From an uncultured Muribaculaceae bacterium (lineage in GTDB: Bacteria > Bacteroidota > Bacteroidia > Bacteroidales > Muribaculaceae), in contig CAJUDL010000007.1 of NCBI GenBank assembly GCA_910585285.1, forward strand, positions 46,721 through 90,485: a DNA stretch of 43,765 nucleotides, given 5' to 3'. This document shows, in pieces, positions 17,578 through 25,016 of the stretch. The position numbers were made by a program, and so were the translations under genes. How positions within the stretch are numbered: position 1 is the first letter of the stretch; the number at the start of each line of letters is the position of its first letter. Under the pieces are notes generated by a model. That model did not search any database. It saw only the letters and a list, made by a program, of their open reading frames with translations, and was not told where the DNA came from.

Positions 17578-18165
17578 TTAGATTATATCGGAGAATGTAT
17601 CGAACAAAGCATATATAGAGATAAGAGAGATTCCGTTTGTCTTGTCAAGAATCTCCTTAAGCTTTTTCAAACCAATATGAAGGGCATTTTTGACAGACTG
17701 GACATTTATATGAAGTATTTCAGCAATTTCCTCATTTGTTTTCCCTTCAATTCTTGAGAGTATGATGGTTTCACGCTGTGTCTTGGGGAGAGAGGCGATA
17801 TGGTTTATGACCGCCTGCTCAAACTCCCTGTATTCTATCCTTGGAGTAGATTCGTCGGAAACAGACTCCTCGTTGATATTTATGTAATCTTCGAAGAGTG
17901 GCGTATTGAACCGAGAACGATAAAAATTTATTATCCTGTTGCGCATTGACTTGAACAACAAGGGTCGCAAGGTTTCGGTATTGCGGATTTTTCCACGGCT
18001 GTTCCATAACGCAAGGAATACGTCTTGTACGAGTTCTTCAATATCCTGCGGACTCTTTACGTAGGCATGGCAGTAGACCACAAGCTGGCGGCCATACATA
18101 TTGTATATGGAGTCGAGAGCTTGCTGGTCGTTCTGCTTCAGCCTGCGTATAAGATCGCTTTCCAT
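17578..18165 (-). CDS. ECF RNA polymerase sigma-70 factor (Bacteroides-expansion type)
   Basis: 195 residues. Region 2 is visible as DIEELVQDVFLALWNSRGKI and RNRIINFYRSR; region 4 as LPKTQRETIILSRIEGKTNEEIAEILHINVQSVKNALHIGLKKLK, with a helix-turn-helix that would contact the -35 element. Length and the adjacent FecR gene place it in the ECF group that drives SusCD loci, often for host-derived glycans. It begins 58 bp after the ABC-F stop, in a gap filled with short CCTAATTCCTCATTCC-like repeats and with no clear housekeeping promoter. It may therefore be read through from upstream or use a weak promoter. Confidence 0.95.
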   Translation of the reverse strand: MESDLIRRLKQNDQQALDSIYNMYGRQLVVYCHAYVKSPQDIEELVQDVFLALWNSRGKIRNTETLRPLLFKSMRNRIINFYRSRFNTPLFEDYININEESVSDESTPRIEYREFEQAVINHIASLPKTQRETIILSRIEGKTNEEIAEILHINVQSVKNALHIGLKKLKEILDKTNGISLISIYALFDTFSDII

Positions 18166-18169
18166 GGAT

Positions 18170-18223
18170 GGAATTCCTAAAGCCTAAAGCCTAATTCCTC
18201 ATTCCTCATTTCTAATTCCTAAT
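18170..18223. repeat. Short-period CCTAATTCCTCATTCC repeat
   Basis: The gap between the ABC-F gene and the sigma gene is almost wholly built of degenerate words such as CCTAAAG (twice) and CCTAATTCCTCATTCCTCATTTC. The same word family, in both orientations, fills the panD-ffh gap at 24875-25016. Confidence 0.75.
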
Positions 18224-19840
18224 TCATTTAGAGTAGAGGCGCTCGCGGGCGGCGGCTACTTTCTCGTCGATGATATAGTCGTCATAGTCCATCATCTTGT
18301 CGATGATGCCGTTGGGGGTGAGCTCGATGATGCGGTTGCAGACGGTCTGGATGAATTCGTGGTCGTGGCTCGACATCAGGATCACACCTTTGAAATTCTG
18401 GAGAGTGTTGTTGAATGCCTGGATCGATTCGAGGTCGAGGTGGTTGGTTGGGGAGTCGAGCACGAGGGTGTTGGCATCGGTAAGCATCATGCGTGCGATC
18501 ATGCAGCGTATTTTCTCACCTCCGGAGAGGACGCTTGCCTTTTTTAATACCTCTTCTCCACTGAAAAGCATCTTACCGAGGAAACCTTTAAGATAGATCT
18601 CGGATGAGTCTGAGCTGTATTGGCACAGCCAGTCTACGAGATTGAGGTCTGATTCGAAGAATGCACTATTATCAAGGGGAAGGTAGGCGTTGGTGATGGT
18701 CTGTCCCCATTCGAAGTCTCCGGCATCTGCCTTGCGGTTACCCATTATTATCTCGAAGAGGGCTGTCATGGCACGTGGGTCACGGCTCAGGAATGCTACC
18801 TTATCGCCTTTCTCTATCTGGAAGTTGACATCATCAAATAGCAATTCGCCCTCAATCGATGCCTTGAGTCCTTTGACTTCCAGAATCTTGTTGCCCACTT
18901 CGCGGTTAGGCGTAAAGATGATGCCCGGATAGCGGCGTGAAGAGGGCTGAATCTCCTCAACATTGAGCTTCTCAAGCATCTTCTTGCGGCTTGTGGTCTG
19001 TTTGCTCTTTGCCACATTGGCGCTGAAACGCTGGATAAATTCGAGAAGCTCTTTGCGCTTCTCCTCAGCTTTTTTGTTGGCAGCCTGCTGCTGACGCAAA
19101 GCGAGCTGTGAAGACTGATACCAGAAATCGTAGTTTCCGGCAAAGAGGGATATCTTGTTGTAATCGATATCGAGGGTATGAGTTGAGACAGCATTGAGGA
19201 AGTGGCGGTCATGGCTCACCACGAGGACGGTATTCTCGAAGTTGGCGAGGTAGTTTTCAAGCCAGGAGACAGTTTCGAGGTCGAGGTCGTTGGTGGGCTC
19301 ATCGAGGAGGAGGTTATCGGGATTACCGAAAAGAGCTTTGGCGAGGAGCACGCGCACTTTCTCGTTGGCACTCATGTCCTTCATAAGCATATAATGGCGA
19401 TCTTCCTTAATGCCCAGACCGGAAAGGAGCGTAGCCGCATCGCTTTCGGCATTCCAGCCTTCGAGTTCGGCGAATTTTTCTTCGAGCTCAGCAGCCTTGA
19501 TTCCGTCTTCATCGGAGAAATCTGGCTTTGCGTATATGGCATCTTTCTGCTGCATGATATCCCAGAGCACGGTGTGACCGCGAAGCACGGTCTCGATGAC
19601 GGTGCATTCATCGAAAGCGAAGTGATCCTGCTCCAGCACGGAGAGGCGCTCACCAGGTCCGAACGTCACGGATCCGTGAGTGGGTGAGAGCTCTCCCGAA
19701 AGGATTTTCATAAGAGTGGATTTGCCGGCACCGTTTGCGCCGATTATGCCGTAGCAGTTGCCACGGTTGAAAGTGAGGTTTACATCTTGAAAGAGCACGC
19801 GTTTCCCAAACTGCATGCAGAGATTGTTTGTCTGAATCAT
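18224..19840 (-). CDS. ABC-F family ATPase (YbiT-like) with degenerate second site
   Basis: A 538-residue soluble protein with two ABC domains and no membrane segment, so an ABC-F ribosome-associated factor. NBD1 has an intact Walker A (GANGAGKST, 34-42) and Walker B (LLLDEPTNDLD), but its signature is MSANEK instead of LSGGE. The inter-domain linker is charged (about 245-300). NBD2 is the reverse: signature LSGGEK intact, Walker A replaced by LSRDPRAMTAL with no Lys-Ser/Thr, and Walker B LVLDSPTNHLD with Ser for the catalytic Glu. So one composite ATP site is complete and the other is ruined in all its parts. Expected role: translation modulation at the ribosomal E site (family knowledge). 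It lies 49 bp after the CapA-like gene. Confidence 0.92.
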   Translation of the reverse strand: MIQTNNLCMQFGKRVLFQDVNLTFNRGNCYGIIGANGAGKSTLMKILSGELSPTHGSVTFGPGERLSVLEQDHFAFDECTVIETVLRGHTVLWDIMQQKDAIYAKPDFSDEDGIKAAELEEKFAELEGWNAESDAATLLSGLGIKEDRHYMLMKDMSANEKVRVLLAKALFGNPDNLLLDEPTNDLDLETVSWLENYLANFENTVLVVSHDRHFLNAVSTHTLDIDYNKISLFAGNYDFWYQSSQLALRQQQAANKKAEEKRKELLEFIQRFSANVAKSKQTTSRKKMLEKLNVEEIQPSSRRYPGIIFTPNREVGNKILEVKGLKASIEGELLFDDVNFQIEKGDKVAFLSRDPRAMTALFEIIMGNRKADAGDFEWGQTITNAYLPLDNSAFFESDLNLVDWLCQYSSDSSEIYLKGFLGKMLFSGEEVLKKASVLSGGEKIRCMIARMMLTDANTLVLDSPTNHLDLESIQAFNNTLQNFKGVILMSSHDHEFIQTVCNRIIELTPNGIIDKMMDYDDYIIDEKVAAARERLYSK

Positions 19841-19889
19841 TTTAGGGTATAATATATTTTAGCCGCGAGCGGTGCTCGCTAAACTGAAC

Positions 19890-20972
19890 CTATTTATGCT
19901 TTGGAGGAACATTGACGTTGTGGGTATCGAAGATGCGCCTGGCTCCGCGGTCGAAGAGCTGCCAGTGGGCACGCTGGGCGGCGGGTATCTTCTCAGGCAT
20001 CCAGGAGGGAATCACTGTGAAGTTGGTTTTGCCGCCCGCAGGTTTCGCTGCGAAGAGGGTGTTGTAGTTGGCTTCCTTGAAGTATGCTTTCCCATCGGCA
20101 TCGCGTTCGATGATGGCTCGTACGAGTGCTCCTCCACGTGTATCGGCGGTTTTCATATTGGATATGAAATTGCCGAGAGAATATACGAGCAATACATCTT
20201 TCCCCTCTTTCTCATTGCGCACCACCTTCATCGGCTGGATCACGTGGGGATGACCGCCGATTATCAGATCCACGCCTTGATCCACAAGGAAATTGGCGAT
20301 GTTCTCCTGGTTTTTATTTTGCAGCAGTACGTATTCTACGCCCCAATGTATCGTGACCACCACTATCTCCGCCCCGGCTTCGCGGGTTTTACGGATCTCA
20401 TGCGCCATTCGGTCGCGTTCAATCAGCGCCACTTCTACGCCATCGTTTGGCTCAATACCGTTGGTGCCGTAGGTATAATTAAGGAATCCAATTTTGAATC
20501 CGTTGATATTCTTTATGAAAGGCACGAGCTTTTCGCGCTCTGCAGCATCGTGGAATGTGCCGATATGGTCTACTCCGAGCGAGTCAAGGGCGGTGAGGGT
20601 GCGTCTTGCCGCGCGATCACGCCGGTCAAGGCAGTGATTGTTGGCTGTGAGGAAGAGATCGAAACCTGCATCCTTGAGGGCTTGGGCGTATGAGTCCGGA
20701 GCCGAGAAGCATGGGTATCCTGTGTATGATGGACCTCCGCCAAGTGGAACTTCCAGATTGCAGACAGCATAATCAGCAGATGTCACCTCCGGAGCAATAT
20801 ATGTGAAGCAACCGGAATAATCGTAGCTGTTTCCTCCTATCTCTTTCGCACGGTCGAGTTGTGCCTGATGCTGCATGGCATCACCGACGAACAGGAGCTC
20901 TGCACGTTGCGGCTCACCGGTAGCAACCGCGCCGGTGATGAATGAAAGAAGACTGAATAGGAGAAGGCTCAA
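19890..20972 (-). CDS. CapA-like metallophosphatase (PGA_cap family)
   Basis: About 360 residues from a TTG start at 20972. No ATG or GTG lies between this codon and an in-frame stop at 20991-20993. The TTG gives a hydrophobic signal LLLFSLLSFITGAVA, though without the usual basic n-region. The fold is calcineurin-like CapA: LLFVGDAMQH near the start, DYAVCNLEVPLGG, LTANNHCLDRRD, EIVVVTIHWGVEY and LIIGGHPHVIQPMK supply the metal-binding Asp, Asn and His residues. CapA relatives serve poly-gamma-glutamate or capsule synthesis, but most Bacteroidales copies are stand-alone and uncharacterised. Neither capB nor capC is here, so the biological role is open. Confidence 0.85.
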   Translation of the reverse strand: MSLLLFSLLSFITGAVATGEPQRAELLFVGDAMQHQAQLDRAKEIGGNSYDYSGCFTYIAPEVTSADYAVCNLEVPLGGGPSYTGYPCFSAPDSYAQALKDAGFDLFLTANNHCLDRRDRAARRTLTALDSLGVDHIGTFHDAAEREKLVPFIKNINGFKIGFLNYTYGTNGIEPNDGVEVALIERDRMAHEIRKTREAGAEIVVVTIHWGVEYVLLQNKNQENIANFLVDQGVDLIIGGHPHVIQPMKVVRNEKEGKDVLLVYSLGNFISNMKTADTRGGALVRAIIERDADGKAYFKEANYNTLFAAKPAGGKTNFTVIPSWMPEKIPAAQRAHWQLFDRGARRIFDTHNVNVPPKHK

Positions 20973-21084
20973 GGGGTTAATAATTAATGGTTAATAATTA
21001 ATAATTGAGTGTTGATAATTAATAATTGCAAAATGGCTAATGGCTTATAACCATTAACCATTAACTATTAATTATTAATTAAAA
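20973..21084. repeat. TTAATAATTAATGG short-period inverted repeat
   Basis: The DUF4270-CapA gap consists of degenerate words GGTTAATAATTAATAATTG on the left and their complement (AACCATTAACCATTAACTATTAATTATTAATT) on the right, around a short unique middle (TGCAAAATGGCTAATGGC). It can fold into one long imperfect hairpin. No gene or clear promoter. Confidence 0.75.
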
Positions 21085-22506
21085 CTATTCCATCGTCTGG
21101 CGGGAGTAGGAGAAGCAGATGATGGCTTTGTCTGTGTCGAGTTGGGTGACAGTCGGACGACCGATGTATGGCGCGCAGCGGGTTACGTAAGTGGTTGATG
21201 AGGAATAGTTGGGCACCTCCTCTGTTGATACCACTACCGGTACGAGAGAGAAGTCCATATCAGCCGGATCAACCGGTTTGCCACTGTTGATGAGGTCGAG
21301 GATGTATTCACGCATTCCAGCGAATGTGTAACATTTCTTTTCTGAGTTATATGCGGCATAGAAAGATGTCTTTCCGTCGGGAATCTTGTTCTCGCGGAAG
21401 AACGACTCTCGCTCTGATGCCTTAACCATGAGGAGATGCGGAGCTGCCTCCAGACCGTAGTCATTCTCCACTGCCTCAGCCGGTATTTCGAAAGAAAGTT
21501 TGGAAACGACTGCCACGCTGTATAGGTCGCGGTCATACTTGTCGATAATTTCCTGAGCCGGGAATTTCACGTTTACGTAATATCCGCCCGGTGTAGTTAT
21601 TATAGACTTGCCTTTGTTGGCAAGGTTCTTAAGATAATCCGATACGTTATATGTTATCTTGTTTGCTGACAATACTTCAGGCTGCGAAGAGAAAAGGCAT
21701 ACCGAATCGCGGGCAAGTGTCGGCACATAATGATATTCACCTGAATCATCATCCTTCTTCTGATATACCTGCTTCATGTAATGCCAATAGGTGTAGAATT
21801 TCATTGCAGATATCACTCCGATGCATCCATTACCGAAATTCTGCTCTACATATACTCCTGGGAAATATTGTGCAAAGGTCTGCGGCCATTGGAAGGTCTC
21901 CGGATTGTTTTTGTAAGCTGTGAAAATATCCTGAGCAAGCTTGCGCGGCAACATAATAGGGATGCGGATACTCCCTTGTAGCTTGAAGAGAGAATCGTTC
22001 ATCGAAAGGGCGGAGAGGGTATAGCTCTTCACCCCGAGAGGGTCTGAAGGATTATAATACCCTTTGGGATCGAATGTGCTGTTGATATCCGAGGGCAGTT
22101 GCTTTGTGAGCTGATACACTTTGAGCTGCTGCGGAGCAAGGGAATCGCCGGTAAGCGATCCGCGAGGCACTGTCAGAACCATCCGCATGGAGTCGACATC
22201 ATTGACGGTGATTGAATCAGGTATGTTCATCTTTGTGGCGCACATCAGCTGACTCACGAAAGAACAATCGAGAGAACCGTATTCAGGCACGTTGATGCGC
22301 CCCAAGAGCTTAGTCTGGGTGCGGGAGTCGAAGTTTGGCTCCAGGATAGATGATGCGTCAAGCTTCATCTCCAGAGTGTCAACAACGATAGTTACCTCGC
22401 CATTTACGAGAGAGCCACCGATGGGGCTTGTGGAATCCTCGCAAGAAGAGAAAGCAGCGAGAGAAAAGAGAGCAGCCGCAGCCGCATATATGGATTTAAT
22501 CTTCAT
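21085..22506 (-). CDS. DUF4270 family lipoprotein
   Basis: A 473-residue lipoprotein with a signal peptide ending FSSC, followed by EDSTSPIG. The opening VDTLEMKLDASSILEPNFDSRTQTKLLGRINVPEYGS and the C-terminal half (YYVNVKFPAQEII, DIINSGKPVD-like region, TRCAPYIGRPTVTQLDTDKAIICFSYSRQ) match DUF4270 proteins, which in Bacteroidales typically accompany the short glycogen-synthase-like gene and panC. Its start overlaps the end of that gene by 11 bp, showing tight coupling. Function is unknown; an envelope location is clear from the lipobox. Confidence 0.88.
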   Translation of the reverse strand: MKIKSIYAAAAALFSLAAFSSCEDSTSPIGGSLVNGEVTIVVDTLEMKLDASSILEPNFDSRTQTKLLGRINVPEYGSLDCSFVSQLMCATKMNIPDSITVNDVDSMRMVLTVPRGSLTGDSLAPQQLKVYQLTKQLPSDINSTFDPKGYYNPSDPLGVKSYTLSALSMNDSLFKLQGSIRIPIMLPRKLAQDIFTAYKNNPETFQWPQTFAQYFPGVYVEQNFGNGCIGVISAMKFYTYWHYMKQVYQKKDDDSGEYHYVPTLARDSVCLFSSQPEVLSANKITYNVSDYLKNLANKGKSIITTPGGYYVNVKFPAQEIIDKYDRDLYSVAVVSKLSFEIPAEAVENDYGLEAAPHLLMVKASERESFFRENKIPDGKTSFYAAYNSEKKCYTFAGMREYILDLINSGKPVDPADMDFSLVPVVVSTEEVPNYSSSTTYVTRCAPYIGRPTVTQLDTDKAIICFSYSRQTME

Positions 22507-23317
22507 TGGCTAAAAGCGATTGATAGAATTCGTGGTATTTATCAGTATTATCCTCTTCGGGATTAAGGAAAAGCAAGGGAAGTCCGAGCTTCTCAACGAA
22601 TTCCACGAGTTCAGGATCAGGAGTGCGGTTGTTGAAAATCACTGCATCGGAGTTGGCGATGCCAACTTTGTGGAGGAGATTGGTATTTGCAGGCATATCC
22701 TTGAAGAGCTCGAGATCTTCAGGCTTGATGCCGTCTTCACTCAGTTTGTCGAGGAAATCGGGGTCGATAGTCTCCGCCGGTTTTTCATCAAGCAGAGAAT
22801 ATACCACCCTTGTGCCTTTGAAAGAAACTCCATCGGAGAAAACTTTCTTTGCGTAGAGCGGTACGAGTGCTGCGATCCATCCGGAGACATGCAGAATGTC
22901 CGGCTCCCAGCGGAGCTTGCGGGCGGTATCAGCTGTGCCGCGAGAGAAGAATATCACTCTCTCGTCATTATCGGGTCGGTTTGTTCCGATGCTGTCGACA
23001 TCATCATCAAGTTTCTGGAAATAGTCGTCATTGTCTATGAAATAGACCTGGATGCGGGAGGGCTGCATTGATGCCACCTTTATAATCAGAGGATGATCGG
23101 CATCTCTTATAGGGATATTTATGCCGCTTAGCCGTATCACTTCATGGAGCTGATTGCGACGTTCGTTAACATTGCCGAAATTAGGCATGAATGTTCTCAC
23201 TTCGTATTTTTTGCCATGCATGGCAACAGGGAGGTCGCGACCTAAGGTCGCTATCTCGGAAGCCGGGAGATAAGGAGCGATTTCGGGAGAGACATAAAGG
23301 ATTCTTTGTTTTGCCAT
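22496..23317 (-). CDS. Half-length glycogen/starch synthase-like protein (GT5 N-domain only)
   Basis: 273 residues from the ATG at 23317 (MAKQRILYVSPEIAPYLPAS). A longer in-frame start at 23377 would add 20 residues rich in Cys and His and would sit on the promoter box, so it is rejected. The protein is the N-terminal Rossmann half of GT5 glycogen synthases and stops before the C-terminal GT-B domain. The ADP-glucose KxGGL motif is replaced by ASEIATLG, so catalysis of the usual kind is doubtful. Conserved position beside DUF4270 and panC (from memory of other Bacteroidales genomes) argues that this is a functional short protein rather than a truncation. Role unknown. Confidence 0.85.
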   Translation of the reverse strand: MAKQRILYVSPEIAPYLPASEIATLGRDLPVAMHGKKYEVRTFMPNFGNVNERRNQLHEVIRLSGINIPIRDADHPLIIKVASMQPSRIQVYFIDNDDYFQKLDDDVDSIGTNRPDNDERVIFFSRGTADTARKLRWEPDILHVSGWIAALVPLYAKKVFSDGVSFKGTRVVYSLLDEKPAETIDPDFLDKLSEDGIKPEDLELFKDMPANTNLLHKVGIANSDAVIFNNRTPDPELVEFVEKLGLPLLFLNPEEDNTDKYHEFYQSLLANED

Positions 23318-23374
23318 ACTGTTCTGTTTGCGAGCCGGAAGCGCATGTTTGCAACAGTGCGTACCAAGCGGATG

Positions 23375-23382
23375 CAAAGTTA
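23375..23382 (-). promoter_or_regulatory. -7 box TAACTTTG for the glycogen-synthase-like operon
   Basis: Minus-strand TAACTTTG fits the Bacteroidota TAnnTTTG box. Transcription would begin near 23370, giving a leader of about 50 nt before the ATG at 23317. No good TTTG upstream element is visible. Confidence 0.6.
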
Positions 23383-23507
23383 ATAAAAAAAAACGAGATT
23401 TAGGTCATTTTGTGCCGATACGCCCTTTTTGAGCGTCTTAAAATATGTGAAAATGACGATATTTGGCGATAATAGCGTAAAAAATTTAGAATTTAGCAAG
23501 AATTTCG

Positions 23508-23515
23508 TAAATTTG
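23508..23515 (+). promoter_or_regulatory. -7 box TAAATTTG for panC
   Basis: TAAATTTG followed by CAGGC, 26 bases before the panC ATG. The upstream element is weak (TTTA near 23485). With the opposing box at 23375-23382 it makes the 23318-23541 gap a divergent promoter region. Confidence 0.65.
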
Positions 23516-23541
23516 CAGGCTGAAAATAACCAATCGAAAAA

Positions 23542-24399
23542 ATGATAATAATCAGAAAGGTTGCTGAGCTCCTTGATTTTGTGGAGCTGCAGAAGGAACA
23601 CGGGAACGCGATCGGACTCGTGCCCACGATGGGTGCATTGCATGCCGGTCATCTATCGCTCGTGGAGCGAGCCGTGAAGGAGAACCCGTGTGTGATCGCA
23701 AGTGTGTTTGTAAATCCGACTCAATTCAATAATCCCACCGACCTTGCCACTTATCCCCGCAAGGAGGAAGACGATTTCAAATTGCTGGCGGAGGCAGGAG
23801 TCACGGCGGTGTTTGCTCCCTCGGTAGAGGAAATGTATCCCGGCGGACCAGAGGCGCAACCGCGTCATGAGTTTGAACTTGGCACCGCAGCCGAAGTGAT
23901 GGAAGGAAAGTTCCGTCCGGGACATTTCCAGGGCGTTGCTCAGGTGGTGAGTCTTCTCTTCCGTCTGTGCCGTCCGACGCGCGCATATTTTGGAGAGAAA
24001 GATTTCCAGCAGATTGCCGTGATCCGCAATATGATAAAGACGGAAGGTATTGATGTGGATATTGTGCCGTGTCCTATCAAGCGGGCTGATGACGGTCTGG
24101 CTCTCTCAAGCCGCAATGCTCTTCTTACTCCCGAGCAGCGGGAGGTTGCCCCGGAGATTCACAAAGCACTGGAATATAGCGTAGAATATTCGAAAGAGCA
24201 TAGTGTGCGAGCCACTCATGATACGGTCGTAGAGCGGATTGACGCCGTGCCGCACATGAAAGTTGAATATTTTGAGATTGTAGACGCACGCACGCTTCTT
24301 CCTGTAGAAGAGTGGGAGGAGAGTCCCTGGATCGTTGGCTGCATAACGGTATATTGCGGCGATGTCCGACTCATAGATAATATTGCCTACCGAAAGTAA
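23542..24399 (+). CDS. panC: Pantoate--beta-alanine ligase
   Basis: 285 residues, the normal PanC length. It joins pantoate and beta-alanine with ATP to make pantothenate, the precursor of coenzyme A, in the cytoplasm. The nucleotidyltransferase-type HIGH motif appears in LVPTMGALHAGH (27-36). YFGEKDFQQ, the pantoate-binding region VNPTQFN, and LALSSRN with VPCPIKRADDG complete the family pattern. The start is the ATG just after a Bacteroidota promoter box. panD follows about 130 bp later and supplies beta-alanine, so the two form the end of one pathway. Confidence 0.98.
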   Translation: MIIIRKVAELLDFVELQKEHGNAIGLVPTMGALHAGHLSLVERAVKENPCVIASVFVNPTQFNNPTDLATYPRKEEDDFKLLAEAGVTAVFAPSVEEMYPGGPEAQPRHEFELGTAAEVMEGKFRPGHFQGVAQVVSLLFRLCRPTRAYFGEKDFQQIAVIRNMIKTEGIDVDIVPCPIKRADDGLALSSRNALLTPEQREVAPEIHKALEYSVEYSKEHSVRATHDTVVERIDAVPHMKVEYFEIVDARTLLPVEEWEESPWIVGCITVYCGDVRLIDNIAYRK

Positions 24400-24526
24400 T
24401 GTTTAATGTTGAATGTGTAATGTTTAATGATCTGACGCGATATCCCATTCTACATTCCGCATTTAAAATTACACATTAAACAAAGGCATTAAACATTTCA
24501 CATTAAAAATTTAACATTAAACGGAA
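24400..24526. repeat. TAATGTTTAATG/CATTAAACATTA short-period inverted repeat
   Basis: The panC-panD gap is made of words such as AATGTTTAATG, AATGTGTAATG on the left and ACATTAAAC, CATTAAACATT on the right around a short unique centre (ATCTGACGCGATATCCC). The arms are complementary. Similar sequence fills 38255-38376 and 37410-37446. Confidence 0.75.
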
Positions 24527-24874
24527 ATGTTGATAGAAATGATGAAATCGAAGATTCACCGCGTCACAGTGACTGAGGCGAATCTCAACTATATAGGAAG
24601 TATCACGATCGACAAGCGGCTTCTCGAAGCTGCCGAGATTCTGCCGGGGCAGAGGGTTTGGATAGTGAACAATAATAATGGCGAACGATTTGACACTTAT
24701 GTAATCGAAGGGGAAGCCGATAGTGGCGTGATTTGTCTCAACGGAGCCGCTGCCCGTAAGGCTCAGCCCGGAGACATAGTCATAATCATGACCTACGCTC
24801 AGATGACCCCTGAAGAGGCGAAAGAGTGGAAGCCGAAGGTTATTTTCCCGGATACGAGTACTAATAGACTTTAG
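24527..24874 (+). CDS. panD: Aspartate 1-decarboxylase
   Basis: 115 residues, a small pyruvoyl enzyme that converts aspartate to beta-alanine for pantothenate. The self-cleavage site is Gly24-Ser25 in NYIGSITID, exactly where the family has it, which fixes MLIEMMKSKIHRV as the true N-terminus. Other matches: RVWIVNNNNGERFDTYVIEG, GVICLNGAAARKAQPGDIVIIMTYAQM. Ser25 becomes the pyruvoyl cofactor after cleavage into a 24-residue beta and a 91-residue alpha chain. Its neighbour panC uses the product. Confidence 0.98.
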   Translation: MLIEMMKSKIHRVTVTEANLNYIGSITIDKRLLEAAEILPGQRVWIVNNNNGERFDTYVIEGEADSGVICLNGAAARKAQPGDIVIIMTYAQMTPEEAKEWKPKVIFPDTSTNRL

Positions 24875-25016
24875 AGGAATTAGGAATTAGGAATTAGGAG
24901 TGAGGAATTAGGAATTATAAACATTAAGAATTAGAAATTGGGAATTATTTGAGGCGAAGGATTTAACTCCTAATTCCTCATTCCTAATTCCTAATTTAAA
25001 TAAACATTAACAAGAA
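24875..25016. repeat. AATTAGGAATTAGG short-period inverted repeat
   Basis: Left arm about 24879-24915 (GAATTAGGAATTAGGAATT... with one GTGAGG interruption). Right arm about 24967-24998 (TCCTAATTCCTCATTCCTAATTCC). The right arm's complement matches the left at about 30 of 32 positions, including the single GAGG interruption. It can form a very long AT-rich hairpin between panD and ffh. No promoter box was found for ffh. Confidence 0.8.

Noticed and set aside
343..18165. Horizontal transfer or integrative element carrying the locus
   Set aside because: No integrase, transposase, tRNA attachment site or clear base-composition break was seen at either edge.
19872..20693. 273-codon open frame on the plus strand opposite the CapA-like gene
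   Set aside because: Antisense shadow; the minus-strand frame has all metallophosphatase motifs.
23318..23377. Longer N-terminus for the glycogen-synthase-like protein
   Set aside because: The extra 20 residues are Cys/His-rich and their start codon lies on the promoter box, so it would be outside the transcript.
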